A stretch of DNA of 64,000 nucleotides from Alligator mississippiensis. Taxonomy: Eukaryota > Chordata > Crocodylia > Alligatoridae. The notes under the pieces were generated by a model. That model was given only the letters and a program-made list of their open reading frames with translations, was not told where the DNA came from and searched no databases. Where the stretch lies: contig NC_081833.1 in NCBI RefSeq assembly GCF_030867095.1, forward strand, positions 77,753,395 through 77,817,394, given 5' to 3'. The translations under genes and the position numbers were made by a program. Below are positions 1-10,781 of the stretch, piece after piece (the first letter of the stretch is position 1; each line of letters begins with the position of its first letter).

Positions 1-3000
1 CTATCAACCCCAGATGGAAAACTCATCAAGGCAGGACTCCCCTTCCCCCTACACTATGAAAGCTTGGGGAAAGTAGCTTCAGAAGGAAGCCAGCCAGAAA
101 GTCATTCTTATGCTAACGTTTAAAGCATCATTAAGCTTTAGGGCTAACAACCATAAGATAAGAGGAGCTGGCAGGAATTCACAACTGCAAGTAGCTTTCC
201 AAGCTGTGGCCAGACCCAGGCAGACAGTGCTATATTGATGACATTCATCTGGAAAGTATCTCCACAATGAAGAAGACTGGCAGTGTATTAAATGGGGTTA
301 GAATCTGACAATGCTAAGCAAGTTACCTAAATGAATCACAGAGGCAGACGTGTTATCTGTCTGCTGCTCCACCATAGGTTATTGTTCTTGATACATGAAT
401 CACTGGCTGAACTTCTCTGGTTTATATCATGGAGAGGTGAGCCCAGCTGACCAAAATGGTCCCTGCAGGCTGTGAATTGTATTGAATTGGGAATAATAGC
501 TTGGGAGAAGTCACGGCAGTCCTGGGAGAAGGGCCACAGAAACCAAAGGAAGGAGGCTGCTGCGATGAAGGGATATCTGATGTTAGCTGCAACTGCAGGT
601 CAAGACCTGATCAACACTGGTTCCCTGATGCCAGACACCAACAGCAACTAACATGCTAGGCCTTGTAGGAGAATGCAACGTGTGGTGGTGGGGGCTGTAG
701 CAAGTACCAGTGTCTCCCCTTCCCCGCACTCTCTCAGAGGTTTCCATGATGCCTGTCACTGTAGTTTCAGAGTGCCAGAAAGGAAATTAGACTGCAGTTA
801 GTTCCCTAATGGGGTTCAGAGAGGATTGTGCTCGTCTCTGCCCCAGGTCACACAGCTGTCTTTGCAGGGGTAAAGAAAGGAGGCACAAGGGTTGGCTGGT
901 ACATGCTTAGCAAAGAGCAGCAGCAGCAGCAGCCTACAGAGGGGAACTGGGTTTCAAAACCTAATAACTGATATTTATTTTGAAAAATACCATTTCCTCA
1001 GGGTTATTTAACCTTTGTCCTCCAGACTGCCCTGGCTGTAGGTCTTGAGGTCTCCAAGACCCAACGCCTGTCCCAAGTGGGGATTACAAGGTTCAGAAAC
1101 ACCCCTAGTATTGGGCAACTTGGCTCCTAACCAAAAACTCAAGTGAACAGAAGCGATTCTACAGGAATCTTGGCTGCTTGGATGCAGAAGGGAGCCTAAA
1201 GAGATGACTGCAGGTACTTAGATAACTATTTCTGAACAATGAAAGCTCAAATATCTTGTAAATGACAGAGTGGAGTAATCAGAGAAAGTTGATTAAAATT
1301 GTCCATTTAGATCACCAAGCTGGAAACCTTGATTTAAAAAAACCAAACAAAAAAGAGTTTGACTCTTGTTTTGCAACTCTAAACTCCAGTTTGGGGGGTC
1401 CCCAAAGATTCACCCCCTAAAGGTCATCTCAAAGAAGCAGTGCTGGCTGGTGTGCCACATCTGGCTCTCAGGCCCTACATGGGAATGATTCTTGAGGCTG
1501 GAAAGCCTCACAGTACGTTAACTGCAACTGAGTATGCCCTTTATCAAACTCTATTTGGATGGGAATTGGAATGCCAATAAGTGTATAAAAAATAAAATTA
1601 TTTTTGAGTTAAAAATTTTAAATGTACTGGCTATCCAAAAATAGCATGCATCAAGCAACGCTTTCTTTTAAAACAAATGTATTGTACAAATAAATGAATA
1701 AACTTTCTGGAGCTCATGAACTGAACTGAGTGTTTCTGGTCACCATGGCTTTAGAATTTTAGAACTAGTAGATCTTATCTTTTCATATGTCACTTATTTA
1801 TAGATTGGAAGAAGAAAACAAACTTTACTTCTTTTTCAAGTACTATTTTTTTATAAATTGAACGTGCCAGTCATTGCACTTAACTAGTTGAATAAGCTGA
1901 AATGAAGAAAATAGCTTCCCCGAATCTACAGGAAAAACTACTGCTGTCAGGACTGTTAGTACTTCATAATATCTGGTTGCAGGTGGTTACTCCAGTGGTT
2001 TGATTTATTAAAAATGTTGGCAGTAAATACACACTCCCACATATCAACTCTTAAGTGTGAGGGTGTGGGTGTGGTGGGGGGAGGGGGGGGGGGGAGAGAA
2101 GAATGAGTTTGTTATAAAACTAGGCCTTAAAATAGGTTGTCAGACTTTTAGCAGATCTATTTAAAAATCAGTTCAAATAAATTTCTCATTTAAAATTTAA
2201 AAATTAAGTTACAATAAAATCTATTTATTGTTTTTATTCCTAGTGATACAAAGTGGTACTTGGAAAGGCTCTTCTTGAAAAAAGGCTGATTTCTTTAGTT
2301 ACAACAGGTCTCTCTGGAGTAGGAGTAGGCCCACTGTACAAACACCATCTCACTTGGAGACATCTGGGACACCTGCTGCTCGGGCTTGTTCTAGCCACAT
2401 CTTCAGAGCAGAACCTCACAGCTGTCCTGCAGTGTCTTATTCCTTACAAAACAAAGTTCAGGACAGTGTCACAGAGACCTTCCAGCCTTATAAGTCATAG
2501 GGGAAGCCATTCTTACTTGGATTTACAACCAAAGACAAACCTACGTGGTCTGGCAATCCTGCACCTCAGTCCCCAGAGAGGTACGACACTATCCCTTGTG
2601 ACAAGGAAGCAGGGATTCAGCTTAATGCACAACTTCAAGCTACGGATATATCTGCAAGGCACAATGTCACGCTGTGCAGATACCAAGCTAGCTGTGGATG
2701 AGTAAGGTCAGGTACCAGCATATAGCCACATTTTGCAGGACACACCACATGAGCTTATTAGCCACGTTGAGAACAGCCACGCAGATGTACCTTCCACTGC
2801 TGGGACAGATTCCTGAACTGCAGACATGAATGCAGGAGAATGGAAGCGAGAGAGGAGGATACCTGCTCACTGAAAGTCGGCTGGGATCAGGCTAGGATGA
2901 CTCACTGAAGATAGTTATGATTTATTTGGTTAAATTGGTACTGTCAAGTTATGGCAGCTGCACCCATCAGGAAAATAATCCCTGTTAAAAGCACTGTGGA

Positions 3001-3956
3001 GCGAACCCCACCGTGGCTACCATCAAGGGGTTTAAAAAACCTGTGTGGAATTGAGACCCACGTGTCCTCAGTTCCCATCCAGCGCTCTCTTCCCTGCACC
3101 CGTCTCACAGCACCGAGCCAAGGGCTCGTTTTACAAGCACAGAGAAGGCCTAAAAGACAAACCTGAGGCCTACGAGAAACAAGCAGCATGTCACTGCTGC
3201 TCCCTGAGAGGGACTCTGCGTGTGAGATTCGGGACCGCATCTAGACATCTGAACTCCCACTGATGCTACCCAACACAACTGCACCCGTCAGTGCACCTCG
3301 GTCGCGATTCCCTCCATCCACTCACACAAGCGTCCACTCCACAGGAGGTGGCAGGGTATTGTTAGCCTCATCTCAGATGTTTTCTTTTCACACAGGTTCC
3401 TTACTAGAAGCTGGTAACCGGCTAGGATTGAACCTTGATTAGACAGCCAGGGAAAGTGACACCTATCGAAACGTGTTGATCATCAGCAAAAGCTGGTCCG
3501 CGGGCTAGGGACCGCACCCCAGGAGGCAATGAAAGGGGGGCGCCGAGTTCGAGGGGGTAGGAGGCAGGGGAGATGGAGACAGGCACGTCTTGCCAGAGCA
3601 GCCGGAGGAGATGCTGCTGCCAGGCCGGGGGGAGGCGAGGAATGGGGCTCAGCTCCCAACAGGGGGGAGCCACGGGGGGGCGGGTCCCCGACTGCTCCAG
3701 AGCTGCCGGGTCATACCCGAGGAAGGCCGCGGAGGGGCCCGTGGTGGGCGGCAGTCAGACGGGCAAGCGGATGCGCTCCCTCACGGCGCGGGGGCTGCGC
3801 TGCCCGGCGCGAGGCGGGGGCACAGGATGCAGCCGGAGGGGCCGGGCCGGGCCGGGCCGGGCCGGGCGGGCGGGATGCGGAGGGCGGAGCCCCGCGACGC
3901 GGTGTCCGAGCGGGGCGGGGCGGGGGAAGGCCGGGCCGAGGGCCGCGCTCACTTAC
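1..3956 (-). other. GABARAPL2: Left edge: GABARAPL2 intron 2 (part)
   Basis: This stretch lies downstream of GABARAPL2 exon 2 on the minus strand, so it should be part of intron 2. I looked for exons 3 and 4, which encode the ubiquitin-like core and the C-terminal glycine, and did not see them; they probably lie beyond the left edge. The DNA is AT-rich and non-coding, with a G-rich tract near 2,060-2,096 and a long AT-rich patch at 1,550-1,900. No recognisable gene or intact transposon was found. The last 400 bases belong to the CpG island of the promoter. Confidence 0.6.
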
Positions 3957-4124
3957 CGGGACGCGGTCTGGGTACTTGGCCCGGATCTTCGCCGACTCGA
4001 CGCATCGGTGCTCTGCGAACAACGCGCGGATTAGTGCGGGGCCGGGCGGCCGGGGGGGCCTCCCGGGGGGCGCGGGGTGTCCGGCCTTACCCAGCGCGTG
4101 GTCCTCCTTGAACATCCACTTCAT
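3957..4124 (-). CDS. GABARAPL2: GABARAPL2 exons 1 and 2 (5' part of gene)
   Basis: GABARAPL2 (GATE-16) is an ATG8-family ubiquitin-like protein. It is conjugated to phosphatidylethanolamine and acts in autophagosome maturation and intra-Golgi transport. Coding exon 1 is 4091-4124, with the start codon at 4124-4122. It begins MKWMFKEDH and ends in a GTAAGG donor. Exon 2 is 3957-4012, preceded by a cag acceptor and followed by a GTAAGT donor. Joined, they give 30 residues including EHRCVESAKIRAKYPDRVP, which is nearly identical to the N-terminal helices of vertebrate GABARAPL2. Exon 1 (34 nt) ends after one base of a codon, and exon 2 (56 nt) ends in phase 0. The remaining exons lie off the left edge. 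The gene is head to head with TMEM231, with start codons 523 bp apart. The match is specific to GABARAPL2 rather than GABARAP or GABARAPL1, because those begin MKFQYKE. Confidence 0.95.
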
Positions 4125-4265
4125 GGCGGCGCGGGGCCAGGCTCTGCCGGGGTCGGAGCCGGGGTCGCGGCGGCCCGGGGGCGCTGCCGGGGCTGCTCCG
4201 GGGGCGGCCGGGCCTGTCGCTGTCACAACAACAACAGCTCGGCGGGCGGGACTTCCGGCCCCCCC

Positions 4266-4278
4266 GTTGCCCAGCAAC
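4266..4278. promoter_or_regulatory. RFX X-box motif 1
   Basis: GTTGCCCAGCAAC is an exact inverted repeat of the X-box half site (GTTGCC, 1-bp spacer, AGCAAC). RFX factors drive many ciliary genes through this motif. It lies 142 bp upstream of the GABARAPL2 start codon and 370 bp upstream of the TMEM231 start codon. Confidence 0.7.
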
Positions 4279-4389
4279 CAGAATAGGTTGCGGAGCTTCC
4301 GGCCCACGGTGACCGAGCAACGAGGAGGGGGCGGGGTCGCGACATCCGGGACCGGTGACGCGAGGCGGAGCCAAGCCGCGCCCCGCGGC

Positions 4390-4395
4390 CACGTG
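4390..4395. promoter_or_regulatory. CACGTG E-box (CLEAR/USF-like)
   Basis: The core CACGTGA lies in the middle of the divergent promoter. MiT/TFE factors bind such sites in lysosome and autophagy genes, and USF proteins bind them generally. The flank does not extend to the full 10-bp CLEAR palindrome, so the assignment to TFEB is only possible. Confidence 0.45.
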
Positions 4396-4627
4396 ATCCA
4401 CTTGCTAGTCCCCGCCCCCGGCGTCTGCTGTGGTGACGTTTACTAGTGGACGGTGCCGGTACTGGGCTGACACTGACTGGGCGGGGGGCGGGACTCGGGC
4501 GTCCTCAGCTTCAGGCGCTGATTCGCTGCTGGACGTAGGCGCGTTATTATTGGCCGCCGCGCACTGGCCCCGCCCAGCCGGAGCCACGCGCGGATTGGCT
4601 CGGTTAGGTCCCCGCGCGCCGGCCGCG

Positions 4628-4641
4628 GTTGCTATGGCGAC
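4628..4641. promoter_or_regulatory. RFX X-box motif 2 at the TMEM231 start
   Basis: GTTGCTATGGCGAC matches the 14-bp X-box palindrome GTTGCCATGGCAAC at 12 of 14 positions. It ends 6 bp before the TMEM231 start codon, so it probably lies at or just downstream of the transcription start. Its central ATG (4634-4636) would open an overlapping upstream frame if transcribed. Confidence 0.65.
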
Positions 4642-4647
4642 GCAGCC

Positions 4648-7600
4648 ATGGGCCGCGTGGAGCTGTTCTCGGAGCCCGCGCAGCGCACGCGGTACCGCGC
4701 CGGGCTCTGCTCCGCCGCCGCCCTGGGCCTCGCGCTGCTGGGCGCGCTCACCTACGTGCCGCCGCTGCTCGTGGCCTACCGCAGCCACGGTCCGCGGCCG
4801 GGCGGGGCTAGGGTCCGGGTCCGGGGGCCGGGGTGGGGCTGGGTGGTGGGACTGGGCGGGGCGGGGTGGGGTGCCCGCGGCTGCCGGCTGACGGCGCGTC
4901 CCCGCAGGACTGTGGCGCACGCAGGCCGCGTACCGCGAGCAGCCGGCCGTCCGCTTCCGCTACGAGGCGCTGCTGCTGGCCACGACGGCGGCGCCAGGCG
5001 GCGGCCTGGCCTGGAGCACGTTCCCCGCCTTCAACCGCCTACAGGGAGAGCGCCTGCGCGTCCCGCTCGTCGCGGTGCGTGTGGCGGCGCCGGCCGGGGC
5101 CGGGGTGTGCCCGGTTCCCCCGTCCGCTGTCGCCGCAGCCCGGCCAGGCCCCTGGGGTCAGGCTGGGCGCAGGCTGTCACCTGCCGCGGGTGGGAGGTGG
5201 CTGCAAGCGCTGCTCTGGGCACAGCCCGCGGGCCTGGCTCGGCTCCAGCCCCTTCCTGCAGGCCGGGGCCATGCATGCTCTTCCCCCTTGGAAATCCTTC
5301 CTAGTGTCGAGGGTCTGCCGCTGGGACCGTGCTGGCACCAGCACCAAGGCCAGAGCGTCATTAGGGTTCCTTGTTACTTGCAGACTAGAGAAGAAGATAA
5401 GAATCAAGATGGCAAGATGGACCGGTTGCATTTTAAACTGGAGCTTCCTTTGAAGCCAGAGGAGCAAGTGCTTGGCGTGCAGCTCATTCTGACTTTCTCC
5501 TACCAACTGCACGTGAGTCCCCGTCTGCCTGTAGTGCTCCTCGGTGCAGAGCCAGCGCCGGCTTCCCAGTAGCAATGATATCAATCAGCGGTTCTCAGCG
5601 TTTTTGTACAGGACCCATTTGTGAACATCGATGGCCAGTCCCGACCCAGTTGTGGGGCAGCCGCGGTTTCCCACGTTTTTTTCCTTTTAAAGGAGAATCC
5701 ATTTTTAAAGCTTGTTCATTACCCTTTCATATATTCTTGTGACCCACTTTTGGTCACACATGTGACCCATGGGTTGAGGAACACTGATCTAAAGTGATAA
5801 TAACAGAAAAGAGAAGTGATTGCAATACTCTAGTAGGTGAGACTTATGTTACGACTTATTTTTAGAACAGTGAATTTTCATTCTAATTCGCTTTTCCATT
5901 TGTACTCCTTTAATGTAAGGCTGTGGTTCTCGACCTTTTTGGAGTCAAGGCACTCCATGTTAGATTCAAAGCAACTTTCAGAAAGTGCCAGCTTTGAATT
6001 TCTAGTCATTTTTTGCCTATAGACAGAGCAGTTTTTCTTTTGCAAAGAACTTGGGCCACAACAGGTCAGAACGCTTTTAACACTCTGGATTCCTATTTGA
6101 AATCTTTGGGCTTAGCTTGTCAATTGTGTTTGCATGCCTAACAGCGATAACACTGTGTGGCAACCCATGGCACTCGTGAAAGGATCGTGACACCCAGATT
6201 GAGAATTACTGATATAAGGGAAGGTACATTTCCATTGGTTGATGAAACTGTCCAAACATGTAGGTTTACACTAGGTTTGCTATATCATTTTGCTACCAAG
6301 GAGGGTCCTTTAACACGTGTATAGTCACATCATAATGTTCTGTGATGTGTGGCATCATAAATATTTAATAATTTGAGAAAGGAGCCAATCAGAGCTTGGA
6401 GAAGGGCAAGCTGTAAAGTAAGAGTATTGGCCTCAGTGAAGGACTTGGATGATTCCTGAAGTTGTGTCTTAGAGCTTGAGCCCAGGTCAAACGCTTGTGA
6501 TGGCATTACCAATTACTTGCATCCTCAACATAGCATGTAATCTGTTCTGCCATATTTATGAAGCTTGACCTCAGAAAGTGAGATGTTTTCCCTGGTTTCT
6601 GCTTTGTCTAGGAAAAGCGTACAGCTTACGTCTTGCAGATTGTAAAAATTCTTGCTGGAGGCTCATGAATTCAATGCATCTTTTTTAAATAGCTTTTAAG
6701 AGATTAAAATTTTAAGTAGGGCTGTCAATTATTAGGGAAGGGACGGGGCAACAAATCAAGGCCCCATGGTGAGGGACGGATTGGAGCAGAGGCTGGGGTG
6801 AATGAGGCCCCGGGGCCAGGGTGGGTTGTGGGACGGAGTCATAGGTGGCTTGTTCAGGGGCATGGGGGTGGTGCGATTCCCCGCTGCTGTGTGCTCCCCT
6901 GTGGGGAGCATGGGGTGCATGTGCCCCCCAGATTTGTGTATGGGGCAGAAATGGGCTGCAGGCTGGGGCTCTGTTCCCCCCTGCCTTTGCCCTGGGAACT
7001 GCACGCTGGCTGTGCCGCATGTCCCTTGCCCACCTGTGGTGGGAGGCACAACATAGTGTCACATGGCTCCTGGGCCAAAGGCAGCAGGCACAGAGCGTCA
7101 GCTTACAGTGGGCAGCCTGCCTCTGCCCTGTGCATAAATCTGGGGGACACATGCCTCCCCCACAGGTGTGCACAGCAGCAGGGAGCTCCATCCCTCGTAC
7201 TTTATGTCCCTGGACAAGCCTCCCACAGCTCTGTCCCATGATGCGCCCTGGCCCTGGGGCCACATTCGCCCCAGCTCCTTCCCCACTCCCTCCCTCACTG
7301 TGGGGGCCTCAGTCTGCCCCTCCTGCCCCTTCCCTCTCCCCGTGGCCCCTCCCCTCCAGATTTACTTGCTGGGTGCTGCTCTACACACTGCTGAGTTGCA
7401 TTCCTGTAGGGTTACCACACTTTGTTTAAAAAAAGAGGGCATTGGTGGGGAGGCAGGTGGTAATATGATTAGTGGGGTGGGGGCAGTGATATGCCCGTGC
7501 CCTACCTCTGCCCCTCACTCCCAAGCCACAGCCCTCCCCCCCAGCCCTGCTGCTGTCCCTTACTCCTGACCCACAGTACCTCACATCTGCCAGGGTGTTC

Positions 7601-10600
7601 GGGGCTGCCCACCCCCGAGGCTCTAAACCCCACACACACACCCCCAGCACCCCACACCTTCACAAATCCCCCCCTCTAACCATACAAAGTACCTGCATAA
7701 TTTTGAGTTTCTCTGTGCATAATTTTGAGTTTTTAGCAGTGTGATTAAAATCATAATTAATTGCGACTAATTTTTTAGTGCAATTATATTTTTTTGATTG
7801 TTTGACAGCCCTAATTTTAAGTATTAACATAAGTTGTATTATGTTCAGAATTTACTTTATGTTCATTTGTTAAAAAAACATAACTTTGTATAGCAAAAAT
7901 AATTTAAAAAAAATTGATTGTTAATATATATATAGATAGATAGATACACACACATATATCAGCTCTAGTTTTTATTAATCAGTGATTATTTTTCCTTCCT
8001 CTCTTTTTTTTCCCCTTCCCAAAAGGACACTAGCTTTGGTTTCCCCTAAGTGAGTTCTGTGGCTCTCTGTAAAATTGGTAATAGCTGTTAGGAATCTTCT
8101 GGAACCCCCAGGGGCAATAGGGCTGCACAGGGGACACTGAGAGTACACAGCAGCAAATCAAGTGATCCCTGTGCAACTGACACCAAGAATACAACACAAC
8201 CTAAGAAAGGGGTGATTATGTTGTTAGAAGCCCCTTATCTTCTTGCCACACTTAGTGGTATGGCAGCTTCTGAACATAAATGGCAAACCATTGCAGAAGC
8301 CTGGAACCTCCACAGACCTATTTTTTTGCAATTCTTTCATTTGCTCTTAGATTTTAGAGTCAAGGGGCTATTTTGAGCTGCCTTGACCCATTAAACCAAG
8401 GGTGTCACAGGCCAGTATAAATGGAACCCTACATTTCCTCAGATGGCGATGTAGATTTAGCAACTTCTTGCAACTAATCCATGAATAAGTGGATTATTGC
8501 TGGCTGCACCTAGTGCAGCGAGGATCAGGAGGTGTGGGGCATTATAGCATTGTAACGTGTTGGACATGAGACAGTATAATACCAGCCTGTGGTAGGGAAA
8601 GGCTGGGGTGGGCTTGATACCACCATATTGCTAACTGCAGAGTGACTGGGGTAAGGAAGTGTAGTTAGGCAGTGGGAGGAGTACTTTTCATTCAGTTTCC
8701 TAGGCTCAAGGGGCTACGTAGAGGTAAGATTTCCTGGCAACCTTAACTCTGTTCAATGGGAAAAGTGTGGGCAATAATTGGTACCATGTGGGAGGGTCTG
8801 ACATTCCTCATGCTTGGCTGGTTGTGTCCACAAATATAAGAAGTAGATTTCATGGCCTAAATGAGCCAGCTAGCTGGATGGTTTGCCGTGTCAGAACTGG
8901 TCAGGTATTTGCTTTTGTCATCTACTGCGGAGCATCATATTCTCAAACTAGACTTGCACAATTTGGTGGGTTTTATTCTAGAGCTTGTGTAAGGAGCAGT
9001 GGAAGTCATTTACTTATAATAACCAAATAAGCGCTATTTTATGAATGTGCTCATGTCTATAATTATCTGACGTTAAAAATAGAAAATATCTCCTTCCTCT
9101 CCCTCTACCCCGAAGAAATTTAACAGAATTATAAGGATAGAAAATGTGTATATATTTTTTTCTAAATTCTGTTCTCTCTCCTGTTTTTTGTTTCAGAGGA
9201 TGTCAACATTTGTGATGCAGAGCATGGCTTTTCTGCAGTCTTTCTCTCCAATTCCAGGGTCCCAGCTCTACGTGAACGGAGACTTGAAATTACAGCAGAG
9301 GCAATTACTTAGCCATCGTGGACTAGACACCAGATACAATGTGAGAAGACCCTTTCTTCCCTTTCCCTTTGTTGTTCTTTCTGCATCATAGATGATGCAG
9401 AATTAATCCCACACCTTTCCAACCTGAGGTGTGCTTGCTGGGCTGGAGAGTGGGAGAGGGTCTTGTACCTGTTGAGCTATTCAAGCTTAAGCCTGGGCTA
9501 ATGTTTCCCTAGAGACAGAAATACTTTGTGTAACAAGCTTGGTAGAAGTAATTTCCTAGAGGACGGGCCATAAATGATTTATATCGGCATTAAGGTGTCA
9601 CATTGTATAACAGGTATCTGTGATCAATGGCACAAGTCCTTTCGCATATGACTATGATCTCACTAACATCATTGCAGCGTATCAGGATAGAAATGGTAAG
9701 TTTGTAATAATGAGTACCAACATCGCTGTATTCAACTATGGTTAGCAGATTGGCAGCTGATCATTGAACATTTCCTGCTTTGGTTTACCAGTCTGAAAAT
9801 CCCTAAACCTGGTTTTCTTTTGTTTTCATTGCAGTAACAACAGTTCTTGCAGATCCCAATCCTGTTTGGCTGATAGGAAGAGCAGCAAATGCACCTTTTA
9901 TTATTAATGCCACCATTCGGTATCCAGTGGAAGTTATTTTATATCCTTTCATGGTTGCGTGAGCTCTAATGAAGTAACTGAATAGAAGTATACCTGTCCT
10001 TAAACCAGTGTCCCACTTAAAGTTTAAGATCATTTCTTCCTGGTCAGACCTTACTGTGCGCATCTTGTTATAGGACAAAAGCACTACAGAGAATGTTTTT
10101 TGGAATAATAGAAAGGCTGAATGCCTGCTAAGTTTACCAGGTATTATTTGGGCCCCGGCAAATAGAGCATGCATGTCTGTCAGTTTTTGGATTGTGTGAG
10201 TATCTATGTGTTCCTTGACCCCAGGTCAGGACTGGCACTTTATAATTTCATGGTCCTTTATTTGTTTAGTGTCTTAAATTGGAACAAACCAGCATATGTA
10301 GTTCCCCTCAAGGGACAAGGCTTTCCCCATATATGTTTTTCTTGCCTGATGATTTGCATTAATTGCTGGCATTTCCAGAGGGGTGCCTTTAGTCTAAAAA
10401 GGTTGAGAGCTGGTGACCTACAGCTTTTCTTGCATATCAGTATGATAGACCTTAAGTTATCCTTGCTTCCAAAGTCTCTTATCTGTTATGCAAACTTGCA
10501 TATACCCAATTTTGTTGCATTTTCATCACTAAGTTTGGCATTTTAGTTGCAGTGTGTAGTTTCAGAAACATATTATTCAATGCTCCTTGACTCTTTTCAC

Positions 10601-10781
10601 ATATCAGCCAGGTTTCTGGGAGATGATTAAATTTGCTTGGATCCAGTATGTTAGTATCCTGCTTATTTTTCTTTGGGTGTTTGACAGGATAAAAAAATTT
10701 GTGTTCCAGAATCAGGTGCTGACCACAATACCTGTAACATCAGCGTCCTTAACGCCATTGTACAAAGCACACCAGTCCTGA
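4648..10781 (+). CDS. TMEM231: TMEM231, complete, seven exons, 316 aa
   Basis: TMEM231 is a two-pass membrane protein of the MKS/B9 complex at the ciliary transition zone, where it gates membrane protein entry into cilia. Coding exons: 4648-4789, 4908-5074, 5384-5512, 9197-9340, 9614-9695, 9835-9940 and 10601-10781. Frames join exactly and give 316 residues plus stop, the human length. Recognisable stretches include [56 protein letters not shown] and [12 protein letters not shown]. Predicted membrane segments are near residues 24-44 and 268-288; the region between them is the conserved lumenal or extracellular part. The ATG at 4648 has a strong Kozak context and matches the family N-terminus. 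Introns 1-5 are GT-AG; intron 6 is AT-AC. Intron 3 (3,684 bp) carries three hAT-type insertions. No break was seen, so the gene looks functional. Confidence 0.96.
5586..5786. mobile_element. Short hAT-like MITE in TMEM231 intron 3
   Basis: This 201-bp element starts CAGCGGTTCTCAGCG and ends with the imperfect complement GGTTGAGGAACACTG. Such ends are typical of old non-autonomous hAT elements. The flanking 8-mers agree at only five of eight positions, so the target duplication is decayed or the ends are slightly off. It is non-coding. Confidence 0.6.
5921..6211. mobile_element. hAT-like MITE with 8-bp target duplication
   Basis: This 291-bp element has ends CTGTGGTTCTCGACC and TTGAGAATTACTG. 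It is flanked by atgtaagg (5913-5920) and atataagg (6212-6219), an 8-bp duplication with one mismatch, which is the hAT signature. It is non-coding and lies 134 bp beyond the preceding MITE in the same intron. Confidence 0.7.
6717..7813. mobile_element. Non-autonomous hAT element, 1.1 kb, foldback interior
   Basis: Perfect 12-bp terminal inverted repeats TAGGGCTGTCAA / TTGACAGCCCTA are flanked by a perfect 8-bp duplication, attttaag (6709-6716 and 7814-7821), so the boundaries are exact. The interior is GC-rich and largely palindromic around about 7,030: the arm near 6,915-6,990 (ccccagatttgtgtatgggg) returns inverted near 7,120-7,160. No transposase is present. The long open frames in the interior are overlapping shadows of this GC-rich palindrome. 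The intact duplication suggests a younger insertion than the neighbouring MITEs. Related internal modules occur near 34.5 kb and 40.8 kb. Confidence 0.88.
7814..9196 (+). other. TMEM231: Rest of TMEM231 intron 3
   Basis: AT-rich intronic DNA with a short simple-sequence patch of TA, TAGA and CA repeats at about 7,920-7,960. It ends in a good polypyrimidine tract and a ttcag acceptor before exon 4. No gene or clear transposon was recognised. Confidence 0.6.
9941..10600 (+). other. TMEM231: U12-type AT-AC intron (TMEM231 intron 6)
   Basis: The reading frame can only be continued by splicing from 9940 to 10601. The intron begins ATATCCTTTC, an exact match to the U12 AT-AC donor consensus, and ends in AC at 10599-10600. 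A branch site CTCCTTGAC lies just before, with its A at 10590, ten bases from the intron end. There is no polypyrimidine tract of the U2 type. The split codon (TT + A) and the downstream TATCAGCCAGG match the TMEM231 protein. The minor spliceosome should therefore remove this intron. Confidence 0.9.

Larger units (their letters stand above)
3520..5260. promoter_or_regulatory. CpG-island bidirectional promoter GABARAPL2/TMEM231
   Basis: This GC- and CpG-dense segment covers the first exons of both divergent genes. Between the two start codons there are inverted CCAAT boxes (ATTGG at 4549-4553 and 4594-4598), ETS-type cttccgg motifs near 4250 and 4296, GC boxes, and the X-box and E-box motifs listed separately. 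No TATA box is evident, which fits a housekeeping divergent promoter. Transcription start sites cannot be placed from sequence alone. Confidence 0.85.

Noticed and set aside
3529-4446. A 305-codon plus-strand frame over the GABARAPL2 promoter
   Set aside because: It overlaps verified minus-strand exons of GABARAPL2 and is low-complexity Gly/Arg/Ala, a GC-content artefact.
6712-7569. Several 130-194-codon frames inside the TMEM231 intron
   Set aside because: They are mirrored frames of the palindromic GC-rich interior of the hAT element.
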